In this document: one piece after another, positions 1 to 8,283 of the stretch
Layout: every line of letters starts with the position of its first letter
Position numbering within the stretch: the first letter of the stretch is position 1
NCBI GenBank assembly: GCA_022835495.1
Contig: BQOK01000001.1
Location: 434,001 to 498,000 of the forward strand
Length of the DNA stretch: 64,000 nt
Source: Oscillospiraceae bacterium
GTDB lineage: Bacteria; Bacillota; Clostridia; Oscillospirales; Ruminococcaceae
Reading direction: 5' to 3'
Position numbers and translations under genes: made by a program
Notes under the pieces: generated by a model
What the model saw: the letters and a program-made list of their open reading frames with translations, nothing else
What the model was told of the DNA's origin: nothing
The model's database searches: none

Positions 1-70
1 TGCCGCCGCCGCAGGCGACGAAGCTCAGAGCCAGAGCCAGGACCATGACCAATGCTAAAACCTTTTTCAT
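1..70 (-). CDS. lipoprotein, N-terminus only (runs off left edge)
   Basis: Only the first 23 codons lie in the window. They encode a lipoprotein signal peptide: Met-Lys-Lys, a hydrophobic Leu/Ala/Val core, then the lipobox-like SFVAC followed by glycines. A GAGAGGAG ribosome site stands just upstream of the ATG. A lipoprotein with a Gly-rich start behind a consensus promoter is typical of ABC-transporter substrate-binding proteins in Gram-positives, but the ligand-binding part is outside the window, so that role is only an inference. Confidence 0.75.
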   Translation of the reverse strand, partial: MKKVLALVMVLALALSFVACGGG

Positions 71-137
71 TGTGTCGTACTCCTCTCAAACATTTCACGT
101 ATCCACAGCCCGCGCTCAAACGGCGGGCAGCATGATT

Positions 138-166
138 ATTATATAAAGATGATAGATGTTTGTCAA
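138..166 (-). promoter_or_regulatory. sigma-A promoter of the lipoprotein gene
   Basis: Read on the minus strand: TTGACA (166-161), a 17-bp spacer, then TATAAT (143-138). Both hexamers are perfect consensus matches. The promoter points at the lipoprotein gene and leaves a short GC-rich leader with an inverted repeat near 100-125. Confidence 0.85.
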
Positions 167-241
167 TGTTCAAACAGCCATAAAATATGACATTTTGGTT
201 CCAAAAGCCCCAAAACAGCCCAGCGGGAAGGAGAAAGCGCT

Positions 242-649
242 TTAACTGCCGGGGTTTTCCAGCGCCTGCCGCTCGGCGGTCAGCTCGGCCAGCAGTTCGC
301 ACAGCGGCCACTTTTGGTTGGTGGGGGTGACCACCGCCTTGAGCGGCAGGCGCACCCCGCTCCCGCGCAGGGCGGCGAGCAGCCGGTCGAGAGCAGGCTC
401 GGCCAGGCCGTAAAGAATCAGCGCGGGGGGATAGGCGTCCGGCTCGAGGTGCAAAAGCAGGGCGGCGTCGGAAGAACCGGGGATGCCGCACAGCCGGCCC
501 ACGTTCACCCCGGCCTCGGCGCTGCCCACCTGCCTAAGTTCGAGACCGGCCTCCTTGCAGGCGGCGGCCAGCGCGGGCCAGCCGGAGGTTTCGGGGGTGA
601 AATTCCACACCAGGGCGACGGGGGCTGCGGGATGAATGCGGGCTTTCAT
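242..649 (-). CDS. DUF3783 family protein
   Basis: A 135-residue protein with no signal peptide or membrane segment. The C-terminal third (TPTNQKWPLCELLAELTAER) resembles the conserved block of the DUF3783 family of short Firmicutes proteins, whose function is unknown. The ATG follows a GGAGC-like ribosome site. The 150 bp separating it from the upstream gene hold an AT-rich dyad (TATACT at 768, AGTATA at 781) that may carry its promoter. Assignment rests on motif memory only. Confidence 0.7.
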   Translation of the reverse strand: MKARIHPAAPVALVWNFTPETSGWPALAAACKEAGLELRQVGSAEAGVNVGRLCGIPGSSDAALLLHLEPDAYPPALILYGLAEPALDRLLAALRGSGVRLPLKAVVTPTNQKWPLCELLAELTAERQALENPGS

Positions 650-800
650 GGCAGAGCTCCTTTTCGTTGCAGGGAATGTGGCCGGGGCCTGGCCCGCCGC
701 GCCGCCGGCCGGAGATACAAATGCGCCCGGCGGACCGTGGTGAGCACAGAAAACGGTTCCCTTTATTTATACTTTAATATAGTATAGACCGGCGCGCCGC

Positions 801-1460
801 TTACAAATGCAGCCGGCGCACAAATTCGTTCTTGATGCTGCGGTCGCCGAACAAAAACAGCGCCGCCAGGCTGGCCAGGGCCATAACGGCGGGGATCGAG
901 GCGGCCCAGAACACGTGGGAGACATGGAAAAAATACAGCGCGATGGGCACAAAGCCCAGCAAGGCGAGCGCCACCTGGTACAGCACATACTGCGCCCAGT
1001 TGGTGAGATTGCACAGGATGAGCACCAGAATGGCCGCAATGCCCACGCCACAGATGGCAGGCAGCACAAAATCCACCGACCAGCCGCGCCAGCCGGTCTC
1101 GAAATCCAGCAGCAGCACCAGCGCGGCGGCGGCCACCACCTGCACCAGCACCCTGCCTCCGCCGTTGCCGCCCCGCCGCAGGCTGTGGCTGCCCACGGCC
1201 CAGGCGTAGGCAAGCGCCGTGGCCACGATGGCCCACCACCAGAAGTTCGGCATGGTGGCGAGATTCACCACCGCGCACACAATCACAGCCATGATGGACA
1301 AAAAGAGCAGCAGCCGCTTGACAAAGTGGTAGCCGCGGCCAAACCCTACGGCGGGATAGACGGCTTCGCCCCCACCCTCGCCCGAAAGAGGGGCGCCGCA
1401 CAGTGGGCACAGCTTGCCGGGGCCGTTTACCTGCACGCCGCACTGTTCACATCGTTTCAT
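801..1460 (-). CDS. zinc-ribbon multi-span membrane protein (DUF6320-like)
   Basis: About 219 residues. The first 25 contain a zinc ribbon, CEQCGVQV then CPLCGAPL, followed by at least five hydrophobic segments (VKRLLLFLSIMAVIVC, FWWWAIVATALAYAW and others) and a basic C-terminus. This ribbon-plus-membrane layout matches the DUF6320 family. Its start overlaps the end of the acyltransferase-like gene, so it is translationally coupled as the last gene of a three-gene operon. An ATG four codons earlier (1472) is an alternative start. Family members often sit beside condensation-like acyltransferases; the biochemical role is unknown. Confidence 0.75.
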   Translation of the reverse strand: MKRCEQCGVQVNGPGKLCPLCGAPLSGEGGGEAVYPAVGFGRGYHFVKRLLLFLSIMAVIVCAVVNLATMPNFWWWAIVATALAYAWAVGSHSLRRGGNGGGRVLVQVVAAAALVLLLDFETGWRGWSVDFVLPAICGVGIAAILVLILCNLTNWAQYVLYQVALALLGFVPIALYFFHVSHVFWAASIPAVMALASLAALFLFGDRSIKNEFVRRLHL

Positions 1461-2724
1461 CAGCATCACCATTGCTTTCCACTGTGACCGGCAGACCCTG
1501 GCCTGCCAAAAAACGCGCCATATGGCGTGCCAGCCGGTTTTCCTGCAAAACGCCCGTAAAGCTTAAAGCCAGTGTGCCGCCGTAGGTACAGGCCGAGCAT
1601 TTCACCGGCTCGCCCCGGCCGGGCGAGAGCAAAAAGCGAAAGCCGGAAAAACAACCTGAAAACGGCGCCTCCACCGGCACCGGGCCCAAGTTTGAAAAGG
1701 TAAAGCTGGAGCCGTGATTCGAGCGCTCGTAGATGGCCCGCAGCGCGGCGTTCTTTACCGGCAGGGGGAGCACCCGGGCAAAGGGATTGAGCTGCCCACG
1801 GGAGGTATAGGCCAGCTTTTCCGCAAAAGCGGCCTCGGTGCACTTTTCGGCAAACTGGCGGGAGGTCTCGGCCAAAAGGGCGCTGAAATCGGCGGGGCCT
1901 GGGCCAAAGGGAACGCTTACCGTGAAGCCGGAGAAAAAGTTCAGCGAGGTTTCGCCCCCAAAAATGCGGCGCAGGTTGACCGGAACAAAGGCGTTCATCG
2001 GCTTTTTGGAGCCCCCGGCGGACATGTATTCTTCGCGGGCGGCGGCCAGCAGCGCGGCGGTGAGATAAACGCCCACCGTGGCGTTTTGGGCGCGGCAAAG
2101 CTCTTTGAGGCCGGAGGCCGGCATGAGCAGGGTTACCACCCCCACATCCCCCGCGGTGCGCGTGGGCGCGTGCAGGTGATAGGCGGTGGGTTCCCTATAC
2201 GTGCTCTTTTCGGCGGGGCGGGTGTATTTGAGATAACAGTCCTGCAGGTTGCCCGCGCCCTCCAGGCCGTACAGGCGCCCGTCGTCCAGCTCGGGGCGGG
2301 CCAGCTGCCAGTAGCGGTAGCACAGGGCTTTTAAAAAGCGCAGGGCGCCGGTGCCGTCGGTCAAAATATGGAAGGTTTCCAGATGCACCCGGTTTTTAAA
2401 ATACAGGATACGGAACAGGTACCGCCCGGTTTCCAGCGGGTCCAGATAACGGCAGGGGCTCTGTGTTTCGGGGCGCACGGGGACCGGCGTGTCGTTGGTT
2501 TCCAGGTAATTCCAGAACAGCCCGTGGCGCAGCCGCACGTTGAAGGCGGGGAAATAAGGCAGCACCTCGGCGGCGGCCCGCTGCAGAAGGGCAGGGTCCA
2601 CCGGCTGGGTCAGAATGGCCGTGAGCCGGAACACATTGGGGGTTTTGCGGTTGGCGGTCACCGGGAACAGATGGGCGGTATTGTCCAGCTTATGCCAGGA
2701 ACGAAAGGAAAAAGGAGGGCTCAA
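1447..2724 (-). CDS. condensation-domain-like acyltransferase
   Basis: About 425 residues without a signal peptide. FHILTDGTGALRFL near residue 130 corresponds to the HHxxxDG-type active-site motif of the chloramphenicol acetyltransferase/condensation superfamily, with the first His replaced (F-H-x-x-x-D-G). A later block, NHGSSFTFSNLGPV, fits the second conserved region of alcohol acetyltransferase-like proteins. It starts at a TTG that overlaps the stop of the SGNH gene (the TGA at 2723-2721 lies inside the start region), showing tight coupling. The expected activity is transfer of an acyl group to a hydroxyl acceptor; donor and acceptor cannot be read from sequence. Confidence 0.7.
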   Translation of the reverse strand: MSPPFSFRSWHKLDNTAHLFPVTANRKTPNVFRLTAILTQPVDPALLQRAAAEVLPYFPAFNVRLRHGLFWNYLETNDTPVPVRPETQSPCRYLDPLETGRYLFRILYFKNRVHLETFHILTDGTGALRFLKALCYRYWQLARPELDDGRLYGLEGAGNLQDCYLKYTRPAEKSTYREPTAYHLHAPTRTAGDVGVVTLLMPASGLKELCRAQNATVGVYLTAALLAAAREEYMSAGGSKKPMNAFVPVNLRRIFGGETSLNFFSGFTVSVPFGPGPADFSALLAETSRQFAEKCTEAAFAEKLAYTSRGQLNPFARVLPLPVKNAALRAIYERSNHGSSFTFSNLGPVPVEAPFSGCFSGFRFLLSPGRGEPVKCSACTYGGTLALSFTGVLQENRLARHMARFLAGQGLPVTVESNGDADETM

Positions 2725-3908
2725 GAACGGTCACCCCCCGGTGCAAACAGGCCAAGGTCGATGCCCTGGGCGATCTTTTGCCCCCCGAGCTTATTGGGGT
2801 GCAGCCCATCCGGTAGGGCGTATTCCTTTTTCATGCCGGGGCCGTCGGGCGCCGCGATGGGAGCGCCCAGGTCCAGCACTGCGTCGAACAGGCCGCAGCC
2901 CGCCAGCCATTGGTTGATGGCAAGGCGCAGGCCCTCGCGCTGTTCGGTGTAGATATGATTGATCTCGCGCGGAAGCAAAAGGCCCGCGAATACCTTTACC
3001 CCCCGGCGGCGCAGCGTATCCACCATGGGCTCAAGGGCGGCCTGATAATCCATCAGGGTGATGAGCTCGCCCTCGGGCGCGCCGTCCTTACCGGGCAGGC
3101 CGATGTCGTTGGTGCCCAGCGCCAGAATGGCGTGGGTGAGCCCCTCCACCGGCAGCAGGTCGTAGCGAAAGCGCTCGACCCCCGCGTGGCCGTACATGCC
3201 TTTGGTGGCGGCGGGCGCGCCGTGCAGCAGCCGGTTGCCGCCGATGCCTAAGTTGCACACACTTACCCGGCCGGGGTAAGCCTTATAAAGCCGCTGGGTG
3301 AAGGGGGTGAGCCAGGCGCCCTGCTGCATGATGGAATCGCCGAAGGCGGCCACCACGCAGGGGGCGGCGGCCTCGGTTGGCTGCTCCACCAGAATTTCAG
3401 ACAGGGTGGTGGTGGCGCTGGTGATATCCCAGGGGAGCACGGTGCGGGAAAGGCTGCTCAGGATGCGGGCTTTGGGGAGCTCCGGTTCGGCGCACCAGTC
3501 GCCCTTGACCGAGCGGGTGGCAAAGATGCTGACAAAATTGCCCGAGACCACCCTGTCCGGCAGGGGATAGTACAGGCTGACGGCAATGGTCTGGCCGGGT
3601 TTTACCGCAAGGTCCACCCGGTCGGAGTATACGTCGCGGCGGGGCACCAGGGCAAAGCTGGAATCCCCGTGCACCGTGAGGGGGCGCAGGGTACCGGGCA
3701 AAAGGTTGCCCAGCGGGTCCGCCAGAGCCACGGTGGCGTTGCCCACCCAGACCGGCCGGGCGGAGTAATAGTTGCTGAATTTCACGTACAGCCCGCAGCC
3801 CCCCAGGTTGTTGGGGGCCAGCACCCGCAGGGTGCGCCCGGCGTTATTGAAGGGCTGGCCCGACAGATCGGTGTGGGCCACGGCAAACGTGCATACGCGG
3901 CGCGGCAT
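2721..3908 (-). CDS. SGNH/GDSL hydrolase with N-terminal beta-rich domain
   Basis: 395 residues. The catalytic domain occupies the C-terminal half: block I AAFGDSIMQQG (nucleophile Ser), block II LGIGGNRLL, block III LALGTNDIG and block V LPDGLHPN with the catalytic Asp and His. The first 170 residues look like a beta-sandwich accessory domain. There is no signal peptide from the start chosen. That ATG (3908) is preceded by GAGAGGAGG at 8-nt spacing; an in-frame ATG 32 codons earlier lacks such a site. It is first in the operon with the acyltransferase and zinc-ribbon protein, which suggests esterase/acyltransferase chemistry on one substrate. Confidence 0.85.
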   Translation of the reverse strand: MPRRVCTFAVAHTDLSGQPFNNAGRTLRVLAPNNLGGCGLYVKFSNYYSARPVWVGNATVALADPLGNLLPGTLRPLTVHGDSSFALVPRRDVYSDRVDLAVKPGQTIAVSLYYPLPDRVVSGNFVSIFATRSVKGDWCAEPELPKARILSSLSRTVLPWDITSATTTLSEILVEQPTEAAAPCVVAAFGDSIMQQGAWLTPFTQRLYKAYPGRVSVCNLGIGGNRLLHGAPAATKGMYGHAGVERFRYDLLPVEGLTHAILALGTNDIGLPGKDGAPEGELITLMDYQAALEPMVDTLRRRGVKVFAGLLLPREINHIYTEQREGLRLAINQWLAGCGLFDAVLDLGAPIAAPDGPGMKKEYALPDGLHPNKLGGQKIAQGIDLGLFAPGGDRS

Positions 3909-4208
3909 GGCATGCGCCTCCTCTCGATGGATGGAATGGATAAACGAAACGATCGGGAATGCTGTAGCTGTGCATTGCGCCCGGCTGCCCAGGAAATGGG
4001 GCATGGGGGCGGAATAAGCACTTTGCGATTATTATACCACGATTTTGGATGGGAAAAAGGCATGGATTGTGAACACAGCCGCAGAAAAAAGAGATTTTTG
4101 GCTTGGGGAGCAGTGAAAAAGGCGGGAAGGCGTTTGAAGGAGGTAGGATCGGGGATTTAACGGAAGTGTGGTGGAAGGGGAAGGTTCGGAAAAGTTAAGA
4201 GCAGGGAT

Positions 4209-4255
4209 AAGGACAGCCGGAGCGTTTTTCTGTGAACGCTCCGGCTGTCCTTTTG
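4209..4255. terminator. strong bidirectional hairpin at left flank of island
   Basis: AAGGACAGCCGGAGCG and its exact complement form a 16-bp stem with a 12-nt loop. T tracts lie in the loop and after the stem, and A-rich sequence flanks it. The region 3909-4284 otherwise holds no convincing gene. The hairpin insulates the AT-rich island from the upstream operon. Confidence 0.7.
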
Positions 4256-4284
4256 GCAGAGAGGTTGTTGGGGAGAAAAGTAAA

Positions 4285-4302
4285 GGATAATATCTAATTA
4301 TC
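4285..4302 (+). repeat. left copy of 18-bp inverted repeat
   Basis: GGATAATATCTAATTATC. The exact reverse complement occurs at 6868-6885. The unit is itself an imperfect palindrome (GATAAT-ATCTA-ATTATC), so it can be read either as a terminal repeat or as a protein-binding site. This copy lies 29 bp before the start codon at 4332. Confidence 0.85.
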
Positions 4303-4331
4303 AATATTTAGAAAGCTGGGAGCAATAAATT

Positions 4332-5675
4332 ATGCAGTACGATTATATGATTTATCCCAAACAATTCCGAGCAGCTAAAATTCCCACTGAAAAAAACTAC
4401 TGTTTTTTTCTCATGCCTTTTCATGAGCGCTTCGATCTTGTTTATGGCGCAGTTAAGGAACAACTGATGAACTGCGGTTTTGTCTGCAACCGTGCAGATG
4501 AACTATCTGGTTCGAAACCAATTATTAACAAGATTTTAACGGAGATATTGCGTGCTCAGTACATTGTTGTTGATCTTACCGATTGTAATCCGAACGTCTT
4601 TTATGAATTGGGAATCGCACATACATTTAAAGATGCACAGAATGTTCTTTTAATTAAGCAAAAAGATTCTAAAGTTCCCTTTGATATCACACACTTGCAG
4701 TATCAGGAGTATAGTGCAGCGAATCTAAAGCAATTAACTAGTATGATAAAAGAATTCATCTCTAATAACCAGTGTATAAGCGAATTCTATGAAGCTCTTA
4801 ACGTGCGCGGCATTATTGGGGTAATTCACGACAACCACGAGGATTTCTTAGATTACCTTCGGCTTAGGTTGGGAGAGGATATTACAACAATCACGACAAT
4901 TTTGAACTATCATGGTGGGGACCTGAACGAGGCTGCCATTGAAGATACATTAGATAGATACCAGCTTCTGATTCACCGGGTGTTCGACTCGAACCGCAAG
5001 GAATTGTTATCAGGTGTTTTGCGCCTTTATGAAGAATTGCTCATTTCATGTAGTTCATATATGGTTGCAGAAACTCACGTATCATTTTTCCTAAACGGAT
5101 TCTTTGCTCAGCATAAGTTGTCCGTATCGGAAGCGCAGAGCTACCAAACCGATTTGGCAGTAGCTTTGGCACAAAAAAAGAAATTACTTCCTATCGTGTT
5201 GCCATGGATTATTAACTACTTTACACGTTCTAAAGCCGCCGTCATCGACTTAAATCGTTACAAGTTGGAGGCGTTTTTGATGACATCAGATTATGAAGAA
5301 GTCAACCGCTCCATAACCAATGCTCTTTTTGCCCAGGATTGCCATATACGCGAGCATTTAGCAGACATCATTGGTGAAAAACGCCTTGTTTCCGCTAAAG
5401 ATGCCCTCTGCCGCCAGTTGGCAGCAGAAGAGAATTTCTACACAGCCGTCAGCATCATGGAAGCGATTGGTAAGATAGGCGATACAGGTGGTATTACGCA
5501 TATTGAGCAATGGATTTGCGCCCATAAACAAGACATTGTTACAAGCAAAATGTATTTTGTTTTTCGCCATGCATATAATGCAATGATAAAGTTAGATTCG
5601 ACCCCTGAAGGTACCTATCGGGAACGGTTTATCCGGAATTATGGACAATATGTCACCGACAACGTTCCCCTGTAA
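4332..5675 (+). CDS. TIR/deoxyribosyltransferase-like domain protein
   Basis: 447 residues, AT-rich codons, soluble. Residues 20-130 carry the pattern of bacterial proteins with a nucleoside 2-deoxyribosyltransferase- or TIR-like fold: FFLMPFHERFDLVYGAVK, RADELSGSKPIINKIL, IVVDLTDCNPNVFYELGIAH and PFDITHLQY. The Glu in NPNVFYELG is the usual candidate catalytic residue. Residues 150-447 are alpha-helical, possibly HEAT-like, with no recognised domain. Proteins of this type occur as stand-alone or defence-linked genes and some relatives act on NAD or nucleotides; whether this one is a phage-defence effector is inference. Convergent with the glycosyltransferase gene. Confidence 0.65.
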   Translation: MQYDYMIYPKQFRAAKIPTEKNYCFFLMPFHERFDLVYGAVKEQLMNCGFVCNRADELSGSKPIINKILTEILRAQYIVVDLTDCNPNVFYELGIAHTFKDAQNVLLIKQKDSKVPFDITHLQYQEYSAANLKQLTSMIKEFISNNQCISEFYEALNVRGIIGVIHDNHEDFLDYLRLRLGEDITTITTILNYHGGDLNEAAIEDTLDRYQLLIHRVFDSNRKELLSGVLRLYEELLISCSSYMVAETHVSFFLNGFFAQHKLSVSEAQSYQTDLAVALAQKKKLLPIVLPWIINYFTRSKAAVIDLNRYKLEAFLMTSDYEEVNRSITNALFAQDCHIREHLADIIGEKRLVSAKDALCRQLAAEENFYTAVSIMEAIGKIGDTGGITHIEQWICAHKQDIVTSKMYFVFRHAYNAMIKLDSTPEGTYRERFIRNYGQYVTDNVPL

Positions 5676-5680
5676 AATGA

Positions 5681-6637
5681 TTATAGCCATAACCTTTGTA
5701 AGCGACATGGTTCTATATGGGCAATCAACTCTTGAATGGTAAATGACTGCAATAGACCTTCTAATAGATAAGAAATATATTGCCGCTGTATACCCACTGA
5801 TTGCTCACAGGAAAACAACGTGTCCAAGAGCGATGAAAGGCATTTGTCTAAAAAAGCAAAATATTCGTTTTGGAAAGTTTCAAACAAATCTTCTTCTTGT
5901 AAACGCATTTTAATGTTTTGAAAGGCATTGAGAAAACTATCGATATATCCTTTAGAGAACATGTGCATAGCAGACATTTCCCGTTGAAAATAGTGCTGGC
6001 AGACAGTAGGAACCAAAGATACCCTGCTCGAATGGCAAAGAGCTAAAAACATAAATTCGTCATCTTCATATAGACTACTTTCGGAAAATTCGAGTGAATA
6101 GTGACGCAAAAAATCAGTTCGAAATACTTTGTTGCCAACCATAGGGCTGATAAAGATATCTTGCTGTTCCACACGACTTAACATTTTTAATGCAAATTTT
6201 CCTGTAAGCAAATTACGATACGGATAGTAGTATCTCCAGCTCGAGCAAGCAACATTGCTATATTCTGTTTTAATTCCACAAATGGAAACATCTGCTCCTG
6301 TTGTTTCCATTGAACTTACCATTTCGAGGTAAGCATTGGTATCAATCCAATCATCAGCATCTAAAAAAGCCACGAACGCGCTATTTACTGCTGCCAAACC
6401 AGTATTACGGGCAGCACCGGTTCCTCGGTTTTGCTGATGCCTTAAAATCGTGAGATTTGCTGTTCCACTCTCATAGTGAGACGCTATTTGGATGGTCTTA
6501 TCGGTAGATCCGTCATCTACCAAGTAAATTTGCATCTCTTCTAGGCTCTGATTTATCAGACAATCAAGGCATCTTGTTATAAAAGCAGCACCGTTATATA
6601 CGGGTACCACCACGCTTAATTTAATATTCGTTTTCAT
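5681..6637 (-). CDS. family 2 glycosyltransferase
   Basis: About 318 residues with a GT-A domain at the N-terminus: LSVVVPVYNGAAFI, LVDDGSTDKT, NRGTGAARNTGL and the metal-binding FLDADDW, followed by a helical C-terminal region. It resembles EpsJ/CpsI-like transferases that add sugars to exopolysaccharide or capsule. It is AT-rich like its convergent neighbour and unlike the GC-rich polysaccharide cluster at 46-54 kb, so recent acquisition is likely. The ATG at 6637 is preceded by GGTGG; a TTG four codons earlier is an alternative. Confidence 0.85.
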   Translation of the reverse strand: MKTNIKLSVVVPVYNGAAFITRCLDCLINQSLEEMQIYLVDDGSTDKTIQIASHYESGTANLTILRHQQNRGTGAARNTGLAAVNSAFVAFLDADDWIDTNAYLEMVSSMETTGADVSICGIKTEYSNVACSSWRYYYPYRNLLTGKFALKMLSRVEQQDIFISPMVGNKVFRTDFLRHYSLEFSESSLYEDDEFMFLALCHSSRVSLVPTVCQHYFQREMSAMHMFSKGYIDSFLNAFQNIKMRLQEEDLFETFQNEYFAFLDKCLSSLLDTLFSCEQSVGIQRQYISYLLEGLLQSFTIQELIAHIEPCRLQRLWL

Positions 6638-7078
6638 AATTGCCACCAACCTTATATGCTTTTCAACTATAGGTATAGCTTCACAAGTGTTTCAGCCCGC
6701 TAGTATACTGCTTGGAAAATAATACTTACGAAGCGAATTACGCCGTATACATCGATTTAGATACTGGAAGTGACGGTCAATTCTGGTATGTTGGTGTGAT
6801 AGTATACGTTCTTTTTTACCATGCCAAATCATCTGTAACCGCTTGTAAATAAATTAACGTTATAATGGATAATTAGATATTATCCACCACTATTTTATAT
6901 AATATCAGATTTTTCCATTTTATTCTATAAAAATAGTACACAAATTGTATCTCAAAAGAATGTAAGGTTTTCCTGAAAACGAAAACAGCGCTTTGTCAGG
7001 CAACGGAAAGGGGGCTAAGCGTCCACTACCAGCCAATGAGGGACAGCTGCATAATACACGCCGCAGAAAAAGGGGTTT
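6638..7078. other. AT-rich intergenic region, no gene seen
   Basis: No open frame here has coding features. It holds the presumed promoter region of the glycosyltransferase gene, the right 18-bp repeat (6868-6885) and a transition back to GC-rich sequence near 6980. Several short TATA-rich stretches are present, but no -35/-10 pair stands out. Confidence 0.5.
6868..6885 (-). repeat. right copy of 18-bp inverted repeat
   Basis: GATAATTAGATATTATCC on the plus strand, the exact reverse complement of the copy at 4285-4302. It lies about 230 bp upstream of the glycosyltransferase start, in the same orientation relative to that gene as the left copy has to its own gene. Confidence 0.85.
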
Positions 7079-7130
7079 AAAAAAATCTCCCTGCGGCAGC
7101 GATTTGGAGCGCCGCCACAGGGAGATCATA
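7079..7130 (-). terminator. terminator of aroF
   Basis: On the minus strand the sequence 52 nt past the aroF stop forms a long stem (ATCTCCCTG...CAGGGAGAT with an inner GC-rich arm) directly followed by seven T residues. Confidence 0.85.
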
Positions 7131-7182
7131 ATTGGGTCACTTTTGTAAAAAAGCGCCCCCGGCTTGGCCGGGAGCGTGACGA

Positions 7183-8196
7183 TCAATTCAGCGTCTTGCC
7201 GAAAAATACGGCCTCGGGGCCGATCTTGCCCATCAGGACGGCGAACTGGTCCGGGGTGAGGCTTTGGGCGCCGTCGCACTTGGCGTGGGCGGGGTCGTTG
7301 TGGACCTCGATCATCAGGCCGTCGGCGCCGGCGGCCACCGCCGCCTGGGCCAGGGGCTCCACCATCCAGGCGATGCCCGCCGCGTGGCTGGGGTCGATCA
7401 CCACCGGCAGGTGGGTCATCTTTTTCAGCATGGGAACGGCGCTGATGTCCAGCGTGTTGCGCATGCTGTTCTCGAAGGTGCGGATGCCCCGCTCGCACAG
7501 GATCACCTGCTCGCTGCCCTCGGCCATGATGTACTCGGCGCTCATGACCAGCTCTTCCAGCGTGGCCGAGAGCCCGCGCTTGAGCAGCACCGGTTTGCCG
7601 CTTTGGCCTACCGCCTTGAGCAGCTCGAAGTTCTGCATGTTGCGCGCGCCCACCTGGATGAGGTCCACATCGCCGAACAGGGGCAGGTGCTCGGTGTTCA
7701 TGATCTCGGTTACAATGGGCATGCCGGTGGCCTGGCGGGCCTCGCGCAGCAGCTCCAGACCCTCGGCGCGCATGCCCTGGAACGAGTAGGGCGAGGTGCG
7801 GGGCTTGAACGCGCCGCCCCGCAAAAGGCTTGCGCCGGCGGCCTGCACGCTCTCGGCCACCTGGGTGATCTGCGCCTTGCTCTCCACGCTGCAGGGGCCG
7901 GCGATCACCGCAAAATTGCCGCTGCCGATCCGGGTGCCGCCCACCATGACCACCGTGTCTTCCGGGTGGAACTTGCGGTTGGCTTTTTTGTAGGGCTCGG
8001 ACACCCGGCGCACGTCCTCCACCACCGGGCTGGCCCGCAGCCAGCTCTCGGCGATGGAGGTGGTATCGCCGATGAGGCCCAGGATGTGGGTGGCCTCGCC
8101 CACGCTCTCGTGGATCGAGAGCCCCTGGCTTTTCAGTTCCTCGCACAGGGCCTTGATGGCCCGCTGCTCGGCGTTTTGTTTGAGAATGATGATCAT
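7183..8196 (-). CDS. aroF: 3-deoxy-7-phosphoheptulonate (DAHP) synthase
   Basis: 337 residues, the normal length for the AroA(beta)/AroF type. Condenses phosphoenolpyruvate and erythrose-4-phosphate, the first step of aromatic amino-acid synthesis, in the cytosol. Visible motifs: GPCSVES, RGGAFKPRTSPYSFQG, KRGLSATLEE and DPSHAAG. An N-terminal ferredoxin/ACT-like domain fills residues 1-70, as in the B. subtilis/Thermotoga-type enzymes where it mediates allosteric feedback. It stands alone behind its own promoter, leader peptide and intrinsic terminator, so expression is probably set by charging of Phe/Tyr tRNA. Confidence 0.95.
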   Translation of the reverse strand: MIIILKQNAEQRAIKALCEELKSQGLSIHESVGEATHILGLIGDTTSIAESWLRASPVVEDVRRVSEPYKKANRKFHPEDTVVMVGGTRIGSGNFAVIAGPCSVESKAQITQVAESVQAAGASLLRGGAFKPRTSPYSFQGMRAEGLELLREARQATGMPIVTEIMNTEHLPLFGDVDLIQVGARNMQNFELLKAVGQSGKPVLLKRGLSATLEELVMSAEYIMAEGSEQVILCERGIRTFENSMRNTLDISAVPMLKKMTHLPVVIDPSHAAGIAWMVEPLAQAAVAAGADGLMIEVHNDPAHAKCDGAQSLTPDQFAVLMGKIGPEAVFFGKTLN

Positions 8197-8223
8197 ATAA
8201 AATTGCCCCTTTCACAATGTAAA

Positions 8224-8260
8224 ACAAAAACCGGGGGGCCTGCCGCTGCAGGCCCCCCGG
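8224..8260 (-). terminator. attenuator terminator in the aroF leader
   Basis: On the minus strand CCGGGGGGCCTG and CAGGCCCCCCGG form a perfect 12-bp stem with a 6-nt loop, followed by GTTTTTGTTTT. It lies between the Phe/Tyr leader peptide and the aroF ribosome site, the classic position of an attenuator. GGCCTG of the 5' arm is repeated at leader codons 20-21 (8328-8323), which could pair with the 3' arm as an antiterminator. Confidence 0.85.
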
Positions 8261-8283
8261 CGTTTTCAAATGGTCAGCGCCCG

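Larger units (their letters stand above)
4285..6885. mobile_element. AT-rich island bounded by perfect 18-bp inverted repeats
   Basis: A 2.6-kb block clearly lower in GC than both flanks, holding two convergent genes whose stop codons are 5 bp apart. It starts and ends with an identical 18-bp sequence in inverted orientation. No transposase or recombinase gene lies inside and no flanking target duplication is visible. AT-rich sequence continues about 100 bp beyond the right repeat. A non-autonomous transposon-like or invertible cargo unit is possible. Two inverted copies of an operator serving two convergent genes is the competing reading. Confidence 0.5.
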
